DNA of 64,000 nucleotides from Sphingomonas sp. H160509 (GTDB lineage Bacteria; Pseudomonadota; Alphaproteobacteria; Sphingomonadales; Sphingomonadaceae): NCBI RefSeq assembly GCF_024124765.2, contig NZ_JAMXSR020000002.1, positions 1,201,001 to 1,265,000 on the forward strand. Direction: 5' to 3'. Each line of letters begins with the position of its first letter. The stretch's first letter is position 1. The notes below the pieces were generated by a model, which saw nothing but the letters and a program-made list of their open reading frames with translations, was not told the origin of the DNA and did not search any database. The translations under genes were made by a program, and so were the position numbers. Positions 36,267 through 47,046 of this stretch are shown here, in pieces.

Positions 36267-38337
36267 GGAATACCCCGCGGATCGTCACCGAGATGTCGCA
36301 GGCCTACAGCTTCTCGCGCCGCGCGTGGATGCTGGGCGCGGCGCAAGGCGGCGTTGGCTTGCTGCTCGCCGGGCGGATGGCGTGGCTGTCGATCGCGCAG
36401 AACGAACGCTACACGCAAATGTCCGAGAGCAACCGCGTCAACATGACGCTGTTGCCGCCGCGGCGGGGCTGGATCGTCGACCGCCACGGCGTGCCGATCG
36501 CCAACAACCGCACCGATTTCCGCGTCGACATCATCCCCGACCGCCTCCGCGACAAGGAGGCGCGTGCTGCCGCTGCTCGGCCGCATCCTCCAATTGCCGC
36601 CCGAGGAAGTCGAGCGGATCGCGATCGACCTCGAACACGCCGCCGGGTTCCAGCCCGTGCAGGTCGCGGAGAATCTCGACTGGGAGCGGTTCGCGGCGGT
36701 CAGCGTCCGGCTGCCAGAACTGCCCGGCGTCGCGCCGACGCGCGGGTTCGCGCGCAGCTATCCCGCGGGCGCCGCGGTCGCGCACCTGACCGGCTATGTC
36801 GGCGTGCCGAACGCCGAACAGTACAAGAAGACGCACGACCCGTTGCTCGTCACGCCCGGCTTCAAGCTTGGCAGGGACGGGCTCGAGAAGATGCTCGAGG
36901 CCGAACTCCGCGGCGTCGCCGGTGCCAAGCGCGTCGAGGTCACCGCGCGCGGCAAGCTGGTCGCCGAACTCGCGACCAAGCCCGACGTCCCCGGCAAGAC
37001 TGCGCGGCTGACGATCGACGTCGGGCTTCAGGAATATGCCGCAAGGCGGCTCGGCACCAACTCCGGGTCGGTCGTCGTGCTCGACACCCGCACCGGCGAG
37101 ATGCTCGCGATGGTGTCGATGCCGGCCTATGATCCGAACAGCTTTTCGGACGGGATCAGCCATCTCGAATGGCAGATGCTGAGCGACGACGATCACGTGC
37201 CGCTGATGAACAAGGTCACGCAGGGGCTGTATCCGCCGGGCTCGACCGTGAAGCCGATGAACGGCCTCGCGCTGATGAACGCGGGCGTCGATCCGTCGAC
37301 CCGCGTCAATTGTTCGGGGGGCGATGCGGCTCGGGACTAGCGTGTTCCATTGCCACAAGAAGAGCGGCCATGGTCCGCTCGATCTCAAGAACGCGATCAT
37401 GCAGAGCTGCGACATCTATTTCTACGAGATGGCGCGGCGGGTCGGCTACAACGCGATCGCGCCGATGGCGCGGACGCTCGGCATGGGGCAGAAGTTCGAC
37501 CTGCCCTTCTCGACGCAACGCTACGGCACGGTGCCCGACCCGGCGTGGAAGCTGAAGAAGTACAAGCACGACTGGACCGTCGCGGATTCGCTGAATGCGT
37601 CGATCGGCCAAGGCTATGTGCTGGCGAACCCGTTGCAGCTTGCGGTGATGGCGGCGCGGATCGCGTCCGGCCGTGCGTTGCAGCCGAGCATTCTCGCGAG
37701 CCATGTCCACCGCGATTCCCCTGCCCTCGCGATCGACTCCGAGCATCTCGCGCGCGTCCGCGACGCGATGTTCGGGGTGATCAACCAGGGCGGCACCGGC
37801 GGCGCGGCGAAACTGCTGATCCCCGGCGTCGCGATCGCGGGCAAGACCGGCACCGCGCAGGTCCGCCGTATCACGATGGCGGAGCGGCGCTCGGGCGTGC
37901 TCAAGAACGGGCAACTGCCGTTCAAGATGCGCGACCATGCGCTCTTCATCGGCTTCGCGCCCGCCGACAACCCGCGCTATGCGCTGGCGGTCGTGCTCGA
38001 GCATAACGGCCACACGGTGCGCAATCTCGACACGCCGATGATCGGTCGCGACATCATGACCTACATGCTCGACCGCGAGCGTGCGTTGAAGTCGCTCGCC
38101 GAGGTCGAACCGACCTGGGGTGGCGATATCCGCGCGCGCATGGCGGCGACCGCGGAGACGTACCGGAAGGCGCAGTCCGCGCCGCCTGCTGCGATCGCCA
38201 CCAAGACCGACGCAATCGTGCCCAGCGACGCCCCCGCAGTCGAGAACGCCACCGACATGGCCAACGCGACGCAGGAAGCGCTGACCGCCCCCGGCGCAAC
38301 GGTCGCCGAAGATGATTCAAGGGACCGCCAGCCGTGA
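36263..38337 (+). CDS. mrdA: Penicillin-binding protein 2 (elongasome transpeptidase)
   Basis: Restored length 690 residues. Short cytoplasmic part, one membrane anchor (AAQGGVGLLLAGRMAWLSIA), pedestal domain (GWIVDRHGVPIANNRTDFRV), then the transpeptidase: nucleophile motif PPGSTVKPMNG, ADSLNASIGQGY region and AGKTGTAQVRR (K-T-G). It crosslinks lateral-wall peptidoglycan with RodA. Two frame errors (one surplus base near 36556; G6 at 37316-37321) split it in three pieces as printed; removal gives 2073 bases. The C-terminal ~75-residue Ala/Thr-rich tail is low complexity. Confidence 0.95.
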
Positions 38338-38356
38338 ACCGTACCGAGCGTCAGCG

Positions 38357-39463
38357 ATGAACCGCATCGTCCCCGAACCGCTCGCCAAGCTGCCGTGGCG
38401 CGTCCTGCTGCTGGTGGTCGCGATCGGCTGTTTCGGCCAGGTCGTGCTGTATTCCGCGGCCGGCGGCTCGCTCAAGCCCTGGGCGCTGTCGCAGGGCATC
38501 CGCTTTTTCGTCCTGCTCGCCGGTGCGATCGCCCTCTCCTACGTCCCCGAGCGGACGTGGAAGGCGGGCTCGCTGCCGACCTATGCGCTGATCGTCGCGT
38601 CGCTGGTCGCGGTCGAGATCCTCGGCAAGGTCTCGGGCGGGTCGCAGCGCTGGCTCGACCTCGGCTTCATCCGCCTGCAACCGTCCGAATTCATGAAGCC
38701 CGCGATCGTGCTCGCCTGCGCGAAATTCTACGACATGCTTCCGCCCGGCGAGACGCGACGGTTCAGCGCGGTCTGGCCCGCCGCGCTACTGATCGGCGTC
38801 CCCGCGGCGATCGTCATGAAGCAGCCCGATCTCGGCACTGCGCTGATGATCTGCGCTGGCGGCGCGACGGTGATGTTTCTCGCAGGCATACCGCTGCGCC
38901 TGTTCGTCGGCGGCGCGATCACCGCCGCGGTGGCGATCCCGCTCGCGATCAATTTCGCGCTGCACGATTACCAGCGCAACCGCATCCTTATCTTCCTCGA
39001 CCCCGAGAGCGATCCGCTCGGCACCGGCTATCACATCAGCCAGTCGAAGATCGCGATCGGCTCGGGCGGGATCTGGGGCAAGGGCTTCCTCCAGGGCACG
39101 CAGAGCCACCTCGACTATCTCCCCGAGGGGCATACCGACTTCGTCTTCGCGACGATGGCGGAGGAATGGGGCCTGGTCGGCGGCTGCCTGCTGATCCTTG
39201 CCTTCCTGCTGGTGATCCGCTGGGGCATCGAGGTCGGCCAGCGCGCGCAGACCCGCTTCGGCCGGCTGACCGCCGCCGGGCTGTCGACGACAATCTTCTT
39301 CTACGTCGCGATCAACCTGATGATGGTGATGGGCCTCGCCCCCGTGGTCGGCATCCCATTGCCGCTGGTGAGCTTCGGCAGCTCCGCGCAGATGACCGTG
39401 CTGCTGTGCCTTGGCATCCTGATGTCGATCGACCGCCAGAACCGCAAGACGGTCGGTTGGTAG
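38357..39463 (+). CDS. rodA: Rod-shape glycosyltransferase RodA
   Basis: 368 residues (a start 15 codons further upstream is possible). SEDS-family peptidoglycan polymerase with about ten membrane spans. Signature regions: RLQPSEFMKPAIVLACAKFY, FLQGTQSHLDYLPEGHTDFV and PLPLVSFGSSAQMTVLLCLG. Works with the PBP2 encoded immediately upstream. Frame intact. Last gene of the mre operon. Confidence 0.96.
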   Translation: MNRIVPEPLAKLPWRVLLLVVAIGCFGQVVLYSAAGGSLKPWALSQGIRFFVLLAGAIALSYVPERTWKAGSLPTYALIVASLVAVEILGKVSGGSQRWLDLGFIRLQPSEFMKPAIVLACAKFYDMLPPGETRRFSAVWPAALLIGVPAAIVMKQPDLGTALMICAGGATVMFLAGIPLRLFVGGAITAAVAIPLAINFALHDYQRNRILIFLDPESDPLGTGYHISQSKIAIGSGGIWGKGFLQGTQSHLDYLPEGHTDFVFATMAEEWGLVGGCLLILAFLLVIRWGIEVGQRAQTRFGRLTAAGLSTTIFFYVAINLMMVMGLAPVVGIPLPLVSFGSSAQMTVLLCLGILMSIDRQNRKTVGW

Positions 39464-39536
39464 GGCGAAAAACCCACTTAATTCGCGAAAAAGCGGCGCG
39501 ATCGACGAAAACGGACTCGGATCGACGAAAAGGGGG

Positions 39537-39564
39537 TTGCGGCCCCCGATGAGTCTGCTAACAG
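39537..39564 (+). promoter_or_regulatory. Candidate promoter of tRNA-Lys
   Basis: TTGCGG at 39537-39542 and TAACAG at 39559-39564 are separated by 16 bases, 56 bases before the tRNA. GC-rich TTGCGG-type -35 elements are commonly seen before stable RNA genes in this group. Upstream is a 12-base direct repeat GATCGACGAAAA (39500 and 39520 region) of unknown meaning. Confidence 0.4.
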
Positions 39565-39620
39565 CGCGCCTCCAGCAGCGGGGCGCCACACCAGGGCGCC
39601 ACTCAAAACCGCCCCGGAAT

Positions 39621-39696
<76 letters not shown>

Positions 39697-39795
39697 TTCT
39701 CTTATAGCGTTAGATACCGGCACCGATTGGTCGCATCGGCAAGTCACCTGTATCAGGCAACTTTCGCCGCGCGGCGCGCCGCGCTATCGGTTGGC

Positions 39796-39990
39796 ATGGC
39801 GCGTGTCCAAAAGTTGAAGGTGTACCGGACCGTAGCGGGTTTCTACGATGCGTATGTCGCTGCGCCGAGTCAGAAGGCGGCACTGGCGGCGTGGGGTAGC
39901 GACCGCGACTTGTTTGCGCGGGGCATTGCCGAAGAGGTCACGGATCCGGCGTTGATGGCGGAACCGCTGGCCTCCCCGGCACGGTCGTGA
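39796..39990 (+). CDS. Small protein of unknown function, paired with a TolA-like gene
   Basis: 64 residues starting MARVQKLKVYRTVAGFYDAY. Contains SQKAALAAWGSDRDLFARGI and ends EPLASPARS. Its stop overlaps the start of the next gene (GTGA at 39987-39990), so the two form a unit. Such pairs (an ~65-residue protein plus a Pro/Lys-rich coiled-coil protein) recur in sphingomonads; the role is not established. Confidence 0.65.
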   Translation: MARVQKLKVYRTVAGFYDAYVAAPSQKAALAAWGSDRDLFARGIAEEVTDPALMAEPLASPARS

Positions 39991-40364
39991 AGCATTCGCG
40001 TGGGACGACGGCGGAACAGATTGCGGCACTGCCCGAACAGCGGGCGCCTGCCGCGCCGCGCGATAGCGATACCGATCCGAAACCTACCGCGAAACCGCGA
40101 GCGAAACCTCAAGCTAAACCCAAACCCAAGCCGCGGCCGAAACGCGACGAGCTTGATGCGGCTGAGGAGGCTTTGACGTCGTTACGAGCAGAATTTGACC
40201 GGAAGAAGAAAGATCTCGCCGAACGGGAGGCTGCGCTTGCGCGGGATCGTCGCGCGTTAGAGCAGGCTCGCTCCTCCAGCATCGAGGCTGCGGAAGACGC
40301 GCTGAGGGGGCAAAAGCAGGCGTATGAGGAAGCCGTGCGTCGGTGGCGGGCGTCTCAAGAGTGA
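39987..40364 (+). CDS. Lys/Pro-rich coiled-coil protein (TolA-like low complexity)
   Basis: 125 residues from GTG. A central AKPRAKPQAKPKPKPRPKRD segment is followed by a long charged coiled coil (AEEALTSLRAEFDRKKKDLA, REAALARDRRALEQARSSS). The pattern resembles the helical spacer of TolA, hence frequent labelling as such, but there is no membrane anchor or TolA C-terminal domain. It may bind DNA or envelope components. Confidence 0.65.
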   Translation: MKHSRGTTAEQIAALPEQRAPAAPRDSDTDPKPTAKPRAKPQAKPKPKPRPKRDELDAAEEALTSLRAEFDRKKKDLAEREAALARDRRALEQARSSSIEAAEDALRGQKQAYEEAVRRWRASQE

Positions 40365-40462
40365 GTACTGCACGCGGATTTCTGACGTAGGGCGTCGATA
40401 GTTGCGTATGTTCCGTCCGGGGGACGCCCTAGGGGGCGAATGTCCTTGTAGGGTCGACGTGG

Positions 40463-41605
40463 CTACTGTGATGACGGTCCATGCTTCAGCGGCCTTGTGT
40501 AGAGCGCGCGCATTGCCGCCTCCATCTTCTCGCGGTCGACGCGAAGTACGACGGTCTGCGCGCGTTCGCCGAGATGCGGGCGGTATGCGTCGTGCCACGA
40601 TAGGGTATCGCCGTATCCCGCGGTCTGGCTGGTGTCGAAATCGATGTAGAGCGTCTCGGCGCGCGTGACGATGGCGGGCTCCAGCCAAGCCATCGCCGCG
40701 ATCTCGTCCCACATCGGAAATCCCGGTTCGAGCCCGGTCTGAAGTGTGTCGGTCAGCGCCGTGTAGGCTGACTTGAGGCTGTCGAGGAAGCCGCGCGTCC
40801 ACTGCGTGCCCGTCGAAGGGTCGATCGGGACCATCGTCACCTTCGGCCACGCGCCGTGCGCCATGATCCGCGCCGCTTCGGGATCCCAGCGGATGTTGAA
40901 CTCGCGCCGGGGCGTATTGACGAACTCGCGTGCGAACGCGGCAGCTGTCGGCGTGTCGATCGACTGCTGCGGATTGAGGCTGCCGCCCATGTAGACGAGC
41001 TCTTTCACATTCGCGGCGAAGCTCGGGTCGAGGCTTTGCGCGATCGCGATGTTGGTCATCGGGCCGGTGGCGAACAGCGTGACCTGGTGCGGGTGCGCGC
41101 GGACCATCCGGACGAGGAACGCGGCGGCGATCTCGCCGGACGGCTTGGTGACGGGATCGCCGATCGGCAGGCTAGGCACGACCGAAGGCGACGGTGTCCC
41201 CGGGGTGGACTGGCCCGCGCCGGCGGACGCAGGCTCCGTCCACGGCCCCTTGAACTCGAGCCGACCGTACAGCCCTTCCCACCGCTTGGTCGCCGCCTCG
41301 CTGTTCACCAGCGGGTAGGTCGCACCCGGCACCACCGGCACGTCGGTGCGCCCGAGGATCTCGACGGTCCGCAGCGCATAGGCGGTGGCGGTATCGCGCC
41401 AGACCGAACCACTGGTCGTGGTGATCCCCAGCACCTCGACGTCCGGTGCCTGGAGCAGCAACGCGGGCGCGCCGTTCAGACCGACGACGTCATCATCGAT
41501 CAGGACGAGCCGCCTGGCCGTCGCGTCCTGTGCCGAGACCGCGACGGGCGTCGACATGGAAAGCAGCGCGACAAGACAGCTGACCGAGACGAAACGAAAG
41601 GCCAT
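40463..41605 (-). CDS. Exported nucleoside-hydrolase-fold (IUNH-like) protein with altered metal motif
   Basis: 380 residues with signal MAFRFVSVSCLVALLSMSTP. The body has family blocks ITTTSGSVWRDTATAYALRT, HPHQVTLFATGPMTNIAIAQ and ELVYMGGSLNPQ, plus a late FNIRWDPEAARI that carries the usual N-x-x-x-D-P-E-A motif. The canonical D-T-D-x-G-x-D-D-A calcium site at the N-terminus is replaced by LIDDDVVGLNGAPALLL, so catalysis may be changed. Probably cleaves nucleosides or a related glycoside in the periplasm. Confidence 0.82.
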   Translation of the reverse strand: MAFRFVSVSCLVALLSMSTPVAVSAQDATARRLVLIDDDVVGLNGAPALLLQAPDVEVLGITTTSGSVWRDTATAYALRTVEILGRTDVPVVPGATYPLVNSEAATKRWEGLYGRLEFKGPWTEPASAGAGQSTPGTPSPSVVPSLPIGDPVTKPSGEIAAAFLVRMVRAHPHQVTLFATGPMTNIAIAQSLDPSFAANVKELVYMGGSLNPQQSIDTPTAAAFAREFVNTPRREFNIRWDPEAARIMAHGAWPKVTMVPIDPSTGTQWTRGFLDSLKSAYTALTDTLQTGLEPGFPMWDEIAAMAWLEPAIVTRAETLYIDFDTSQTAGYGDTLSWHDAYRPHLGERAQTVVLRVDREKMEAAMRALYTRPLKHGPSSQ

Positions 41606-41692
41606 CGTGCAACTCTTCCCCGCCAGATCGGTACGCCATTTATGCCAGTCCATGCAGGCGATCTCCGGCAGGCCTCACAATACGCTCTCCGA

Positions 41693-44032
41693 TCAGATCA
41701 GCACCTTGTCCAGCGTGATCGGCAGGTCGCGCACGCGCTTGCCGGTGGCGTTGTAGATCGCGTTCGCTACCGCCGCGGCGACGCCGGTGATGCCGATCTC
41801 GCCCACGCCGTGCGCGCCCATCGGCGTGTGCGGGTCGGCGATGTCGGTCCAGATCACGTCGATCTCGGGCACGTCGAGGTGCACGGGCACGTGATATTCG
41901 GCAAGGCTCGGGTTCATGATGCGGCCATTACGCTCGTCGAACTGCGTTTCCTCCATCAGCGCCATGCCGAGGCCCATGACGATCCCGCCGCGGAACTGGC
42001 TGCGCGCGGTCTTGGGATTGAGGATACGACCGCAATCGAATGCGCCGAGGAACCGACTGACGCGGGTCTCGCCGGTTACCGCGTTGACGCGCACCTCGCA
42101 GAACAGCGCGCTGTGCGAATGCATCGACCAGTGCATCAGTTCGAGCGGCTGCGACGCCTCTTCGCTGACGACCACGCTTTCGCGCTGTGCCCGATCGAGG
42201 ATCGAGACATAGCTTTCGCGTCGCGACGGATCGTCGAGCTTGGCCAGTCCGCCATCCTCGCTGCCGACCTCGTCGGGCGACAGGCCTGCGAGTGGCGAAT
42301 CATTGCCCGCGAGTTTCAGCAGTTCGGCGACCAGCGCATGATGCGCGGCGATCACCGCAGCGCCGATCGCCGCGGTCTGCTGCGATCCACCGGCCAGGAT
42401 CGCGCCGGGGATGATCGAGATCGCCATAACCGACCGAGACGCGGTCGAGCGGTAGCCCGAGGCGATCGGCGGCGACCATAGCGGTCGTTGTCGACGTCCC
42501 CATGCCCATCTCATGCGCGGCGATCTCGACGAGGGCATGCCCGTCACGGCGCAGCGTGATCCGTGCGGCGGCGCCCGGCATACGGTAATAGGGATAGGTC
42601 CCGGTCGCGCAGCCCATGCCGATCAGCCACTCGCCTTCGCGACGCGTACCCGGCTCCGCGCTCCGCTCGCTCCAGCCGAACCGCTCCGCACCGCTGCGCC
42701 ATGCCTCGACGATATGCCGCGACGAGAATGGCAGGCCCGAGGTCGGATCCTTGTCCGGCTCGTTACGAATGCGCAGCGCGATCGGGTCCATGTCGAGTTC
42801 GACCGCGAGCTCGTCGATCGCCGACTCCAGCGCGAACGTGCCGACCGCCTCGCCGGGCGCGCGCATGAAGGTGTTGGCGAGCATGTTCATCGTGACCGTC
42901 TCGACCGACAGCTTGAAGCTGTCCGCCGCATAGCCGCCGCGCGTGCCGAGGATGAACGGCTCGGGCATGTTGTTGTGCGGCGTCATCGCGGCGATGCCGG
43001 TGTGGACCAGCGCCTTGAAGCGGCCATCCACGTCGGCGCCGATCGCGACCCGCTGCTCGGTCAGCGTACGGCCGCCGACGACGCGGTACACGCCCTCGCG
43101 CGACAACGCGATCCGGACCGGTCGCCCGGCAAGCTTGGCAGCCGCGGCACCGAGAATCTGGTGATCCCACAAGCACTTCCCGCCGAACCCGCCACCGACG
43201 AACGGCGAGGTGACGCGGACCTGCGCCGCCTTCAGGTCGAACACGTCGGCGATCGTCTGCGCCTCCGCGGTGACGAGCTGCGTCGCGTCGTGGACGATCA
43301 ATTCGTCGCCGACCCACGCGATCGTCGCGGCATGCGGCTCGATCGCGTTGTGGTTGTGGCGCGGCGTCCGATAGACTTGATCGACCTTGTGCGGCGCCGC
43401 TGCCAGCATCGCGTCCGCGTCGCCGGTTTCGTTCAGCAACGGCTGGCCCATGAACAGGCCCTGCTTGGGTCCTTCAGCCTTGGCCGCGGCGAGCGACGTG
43501 GTCGAAGGCTCGGCCGCGTAGGTCGCGACGATCAGCGACTTGGCGTGATCGGCCTGCTCCTGCGTCTCGGCGAGCACCACCGCGATCGGCTGGCCGTTCC
43601 AGTGGACGCGGTCGTCCTGCATGACCGGCAGGTCGGCAGGCCCCGCCGCGGTGGGCGAAGAGCCGAACACTGCAGGCGGGTTCATCCGGGGCGCGTTCAG
43701 GTGCGTCATCACTACCACGACGCCCGGCGCAGCCTCCGCGGCCGCCGTATCGATTGCTGTAATGCGCCCGCGCGGGAATCGTCGCATAGGCGAGCGCGGC
43801 GTAGACCATGCCCTCCAGCGGGAACTCGGCCGCGAAGGTTGCTGCGCCGCGCACCTTTAGCGGACCATCGAGCCGCGAGACCGACGTACCGATCAGTCCA
43901 TGCTGCTGACGGATCAGCGGATCGGGCACGCCGCCCGGGATCCAGCTGTCGGGGGGCAAGCGGCACCAGCTTGCTCATCGCACCCTGGACCAGGCCCTGT
44001 GCGGTTTCCTTGACCGTATCGACGATGCTCAT
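41693..44032 (-). CDS. Molybdenum hydroxylase large subunit (xanthine dehydrogenase/aldehyde oxidase, YagR-like)
   Basis: Restored length 778 residues. Starts MSIVDTVKETAQGLVQGAMS. Cofactor-binding motifs include FVGGGFGGKCLWDHQIL and the catalytic Glu region MGAHGVGEIGITGVAAAV, with FMRAPGEAVGTFALESAID in the middle. Oxidises aldehydes or purine-like substrates with Mo-pterin. Three frame errors (G6 at 43951-43956, GGG at 43774-43776, one surplus base near 42420) each add a base; removal gives 2337 bases. Start overlaps the FAD-subunit stop (ATGA). Confidence 0.9.
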
Positions 44033-45018
44033 GCTGATGCTCCGGCAAGGTCGCCAAGCACGGCGACGAGGGTGCGCTTGGTCAGTGCGATCTTGAAACC
44101 GTTGTCGCGCAGCGGCACGGCGTCCGCCATCTCGGCGACGGCGGCGGCGAGGAACGCCTCCTCGGTCGCAGGACCACCACGCAAGGCCGCCTCCGCCTTC
44201 GACGCGCGCCACGGCTTGTGCGCGACCCCGCCGAGCGCGATCCGCACGTCCTTGATGACGCCGCCATCGATCTCCAGCGCGGCTGCGATCGAGACGAGCG
44301 CGAAGGCGTAGCTCGCCCGGTCGCGCACCTTGCGATAGGTCGAGTTGGCCGCGAAACTCAGCGGCGGCAGTTCGATCGCGGTGATGAGTTCGCCCGGTTC
44401 CAGCACGGTATCGAACTCGGGATGATCGCCCGGCAGGCGGTGAAGCTCGGTAAACGGCAGCGTCCTGGCCCCGCCCCGCCCGTGCAGATGTACGACCGCG
44501 TCGAGCGCGGCGAGCGCCACGCACATGTCCGACGGATGCGTCGCGACGCACGCCGACGACGCACCGAGAATGGCGTGTCCCCGCGTGAAACCCTCGATCG
44601 CGTCGCAGCCCGACCCCGGTGCGCGCTTGTTGCAGCGCGATCCGTCGGTGTCGTAGAAATAGGTGCACCGGGTTCGCTGGAGCAGATTGCCGCCGACCGT
44701 CGCCATGTTGCGGATCTGCGCCGACGCCCCCCGCCAGGATCGCCCGCGACAAGACCGGATAGCGCGTCCGCACAGCCAGATGCTCGGCAAGCGCCGTATT
44801 GCGGACCGCGGCGCCGATCATCAGCCCGCCGCCCTCGGTCTCCTCGATCTCGGTCGACAGCCCGGTCACATCGACCAGCGCGCTTGGCCTAGCGACCGTC
44901 TCGCGGATCAGGTCGACCAGGTTGGTACCCCCCGCCGAGATAGGCCGTCGCGTTCGCCTGCCCGGAGCCGGAGGGCGTCTGCGGCGTTCTCGGCGCGCGC
45001 GTAGGTGAACGGGGTCAT
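44029..45018 (-). CDS. Molybdenum hydroxylase FAD-binding subunit (YagS-like)
   Basis: Restored length 328 residues, starting MTPFTYARAENAADALR. FAD-binding PCMH domain motifs GGGTNLVDLIRETVARPSAL, NMATVGGNLLQRTRCTYFYD and the C-terminal CO-dehydrogenase flavoprotein domain (SYAFALVSIAAALEIDGGVI). Three surplus bases (44961-44963, 44928-44933, 44727-44732); removal gives 987 bases. Passes electrons from the iron-sulfur subunit. Four-base overlaps on both sides show a single operon. Confidence 0.9.
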
Positions 45019-45521
45019 GCCGCCATCCCCGCTGCCACGGTTTCGCGGATCGCGTCGATGATCCCGTTATGCGCACCGCAGCGGCACAGATTGCCGCTCA
45101 TCCGCTCCTGCAATTCCTCGCGGGTCAGCGTCACGTCGGCGGTGAGATCGGCGCTGACATGGCTCGGCACGCCCCGCTTCGCCTCCGCCGCCATGCCGAT
45201 CGCCGAACAGATCTGGCCCGGCGTGCAATAGCCGCACTGGAAGCCATCGTGATCGATGAACGCCTGCTGCAACGGATGCAGCGCGTCGCCGTCGGCCAAG
45301 CCTTCGATCGTCGTCACCTGTCGCCCGTCATACTGCACCGCGAGCGCGAGGCAGGACACGATTCGCTCGCCATCGACGAGCACCGTGCAGGCGCCGCACG
45401 CGCCTTGATTGCACCCCTTCTTGGTGCCAGCCAGATGCAGCCCTTCGCGCAACAGATCGAGCAGCGAGACACGGGGATCGTCGGGCAGCGCCACCGCTGA
45501 CCCGTTGATAAGTATCGACAT
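45015..45521 (-). CDS. Molybdenum hydroxylase [2Fe-2S] subunit (YagT-like)
   Basis: 168 residues. Plant-type ferredoxin cluster Cys in GTKKGCNQGACGACTVLVDG and CLA; second cluster Cys in GFQCGYCTPGQICSAIG and SGNLCRCGAHNGI. Transfers electrons between the Mo cofactor and FAD. First gene of the operon; it is followed by FAD and Mo subunits in the usual order S-M-L. The longer frame upstream of ATG 45521 is not conserved. Confidence 0.93.
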   Translation of the reverse strand: MSILINGSAVALPDDPRVSLLDLLREGLHLAGTKKGCNQGACGACTVLVDGERIVSCLALAVQYDGRQVTTIEGLADGDALHPLQQAFIDHDGFQCGYCTPGQICSAIGMAAEAKRGVPSHVSADLTADVTLTREELQERMSGNLCRCGAHNGIIDAIRETVAAGMAA

Positions 45522-45708
45522 CGCCACTCTCCTGTTGAGCCGACGGTGTCGTTGCGACCGCCGAATCCGTATTTCAGTACCGAGCGGTATAGTCGCGATC
45601 AGCGGGGTCTGCCAAGCGTCTGGCGGAGCGATCGTGAAGATAGATCGATGCCCTCTTGCCGCCGCGTCGCGCATCGGCGAGCATCACGCATCAAAGGGGG
45701 AGAATGTG

Positions 45709-47024
45709 ATGATCAAGGCATGGATGATCGGGCTGACGGCAATCGTCGCGGCACCGGTACTGGCGCAGGGCAAGCCATCGACCACGACCTATATCCAGGC
45801 GGGCACGGTGCTCGACCGGCCCGGCCAGGCGCCGCGCGGCAACACCACGATCATCGTCCGCGACGGGAAGATCGTCGAGCTGCGCGATGGCTTCGTCGCG
45901 CCGGAACAGGGGGCGAGGCTGATCGACCTGCGTACCGCGTTCGTACTGCCCGGGATGGTCGACATGCACGTCCATCTCTGGGGCATCGGCGGTGATCCGA
46001 TGCGCGCGCGACTGGAAGCGCTCAACCGCGACCGGTTCGACGACGAGATGACCGCGGTCGCCAATGCGCGCACGACGCTGGCGGCAGGCTTCACCTCGGT
46101 TCGTGACCTGGGCGGCGACCCGCGCGGTATTCGGGCACTGCGCGATGCGATCGATGCCGGCACCGTCGAAGGGCCGAGCATCACCAATGCCGGCGAAATG
46201 ATCTCGGTGACGGGCGGGCACGGCGACGGCGGCAACGGGCTCGCGGAAGAGTTCGCGGACATGGTGCACGCGAAGGAAATGAACCTGTGCGACGGCCCCG
46301 ACGATTGCCGCCGCGCGGTGCGCGCGCAGGTCGCGCTGGGCGCGCGCGTCATCAAATTCGCGGCGACCGGTGGCGTGCTGTCGAACGTCAGCGGTGGCCT
46401 CGGCCGTGCGATGACGCCCGAGGAAATGCGCGCGATCATCGAGACCGCGCACGCGCTCGGTCGCAAGGTCGCCGCGCACAGCCATGCCGCCGAGGGCACG
46501 AAGGCCGCGCTGGAGGCCGGCGTGGACTCGATCGAGCACGGCACGTTCCTCGACGACGAGACGATCCGGCTGTTCAAGACCAAGGGCGCCTATCTGGTGC
46601 CGACCGAGATCGCACCCGTCGCGGCGCTGGCGCAGGCGCGCGGCGGTGCATTGCCGCCGGCGACGATCGTCAAGGCCGAGGCGGCGGCCGCGGCGATGGC
46701 GGCTAGTCACCGCCGCGCCTATGCCGCGGGGGGTGAAGGTCGCGTTCGGCACCGATACCGGCGTGTCGAAGCACGGCGACAACGCCACCGAGTTCGCGCT
46801 GATGGTCAGGAACGGGCTCACCCCCGACCCAGGCGATCGCCGCCGCCACGGTGGGGGCCGCAGACCTGCTCGGGCGCGACGACATCGGCACGCTCGCACC
46901 TGGCAAGACCGCGGACATCATCGCCGTGGCGGGGTCTCCGCTGCAGGACGTAACGCGGCTGGAACACGCCGAGTTCGTCATGCACCGCGGGACGGTCGCG
47001 AAGACGCCTGCTGCCGGCATCTGA
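45709..47024 (+). CDS. Exported metal-dependent amidohydrolase (imidazolonepropionase-like)
   Basis: Restored length 437 residues. Signal [20 protein letters not shown]. Metal-binding H-x-H in [11 protein letters not shown], Lys in [10 protein letters not shown], then His in AAHSHAAEG and SIEHGTFLD and Asp in [13 protein letters not shown]. Family members hydrolyse cyclic amides or dipeptides (prolidase-like). Frame errors at G6 46728-46733 and C5 46821-46825 (one surplus base each); removal gives 1314 bases. Divergent from the hydroxylase operon. Confidence 0.88.
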
Positions 47025-47046
47025 TTGGCTGCCACTCGGCGCGCGC

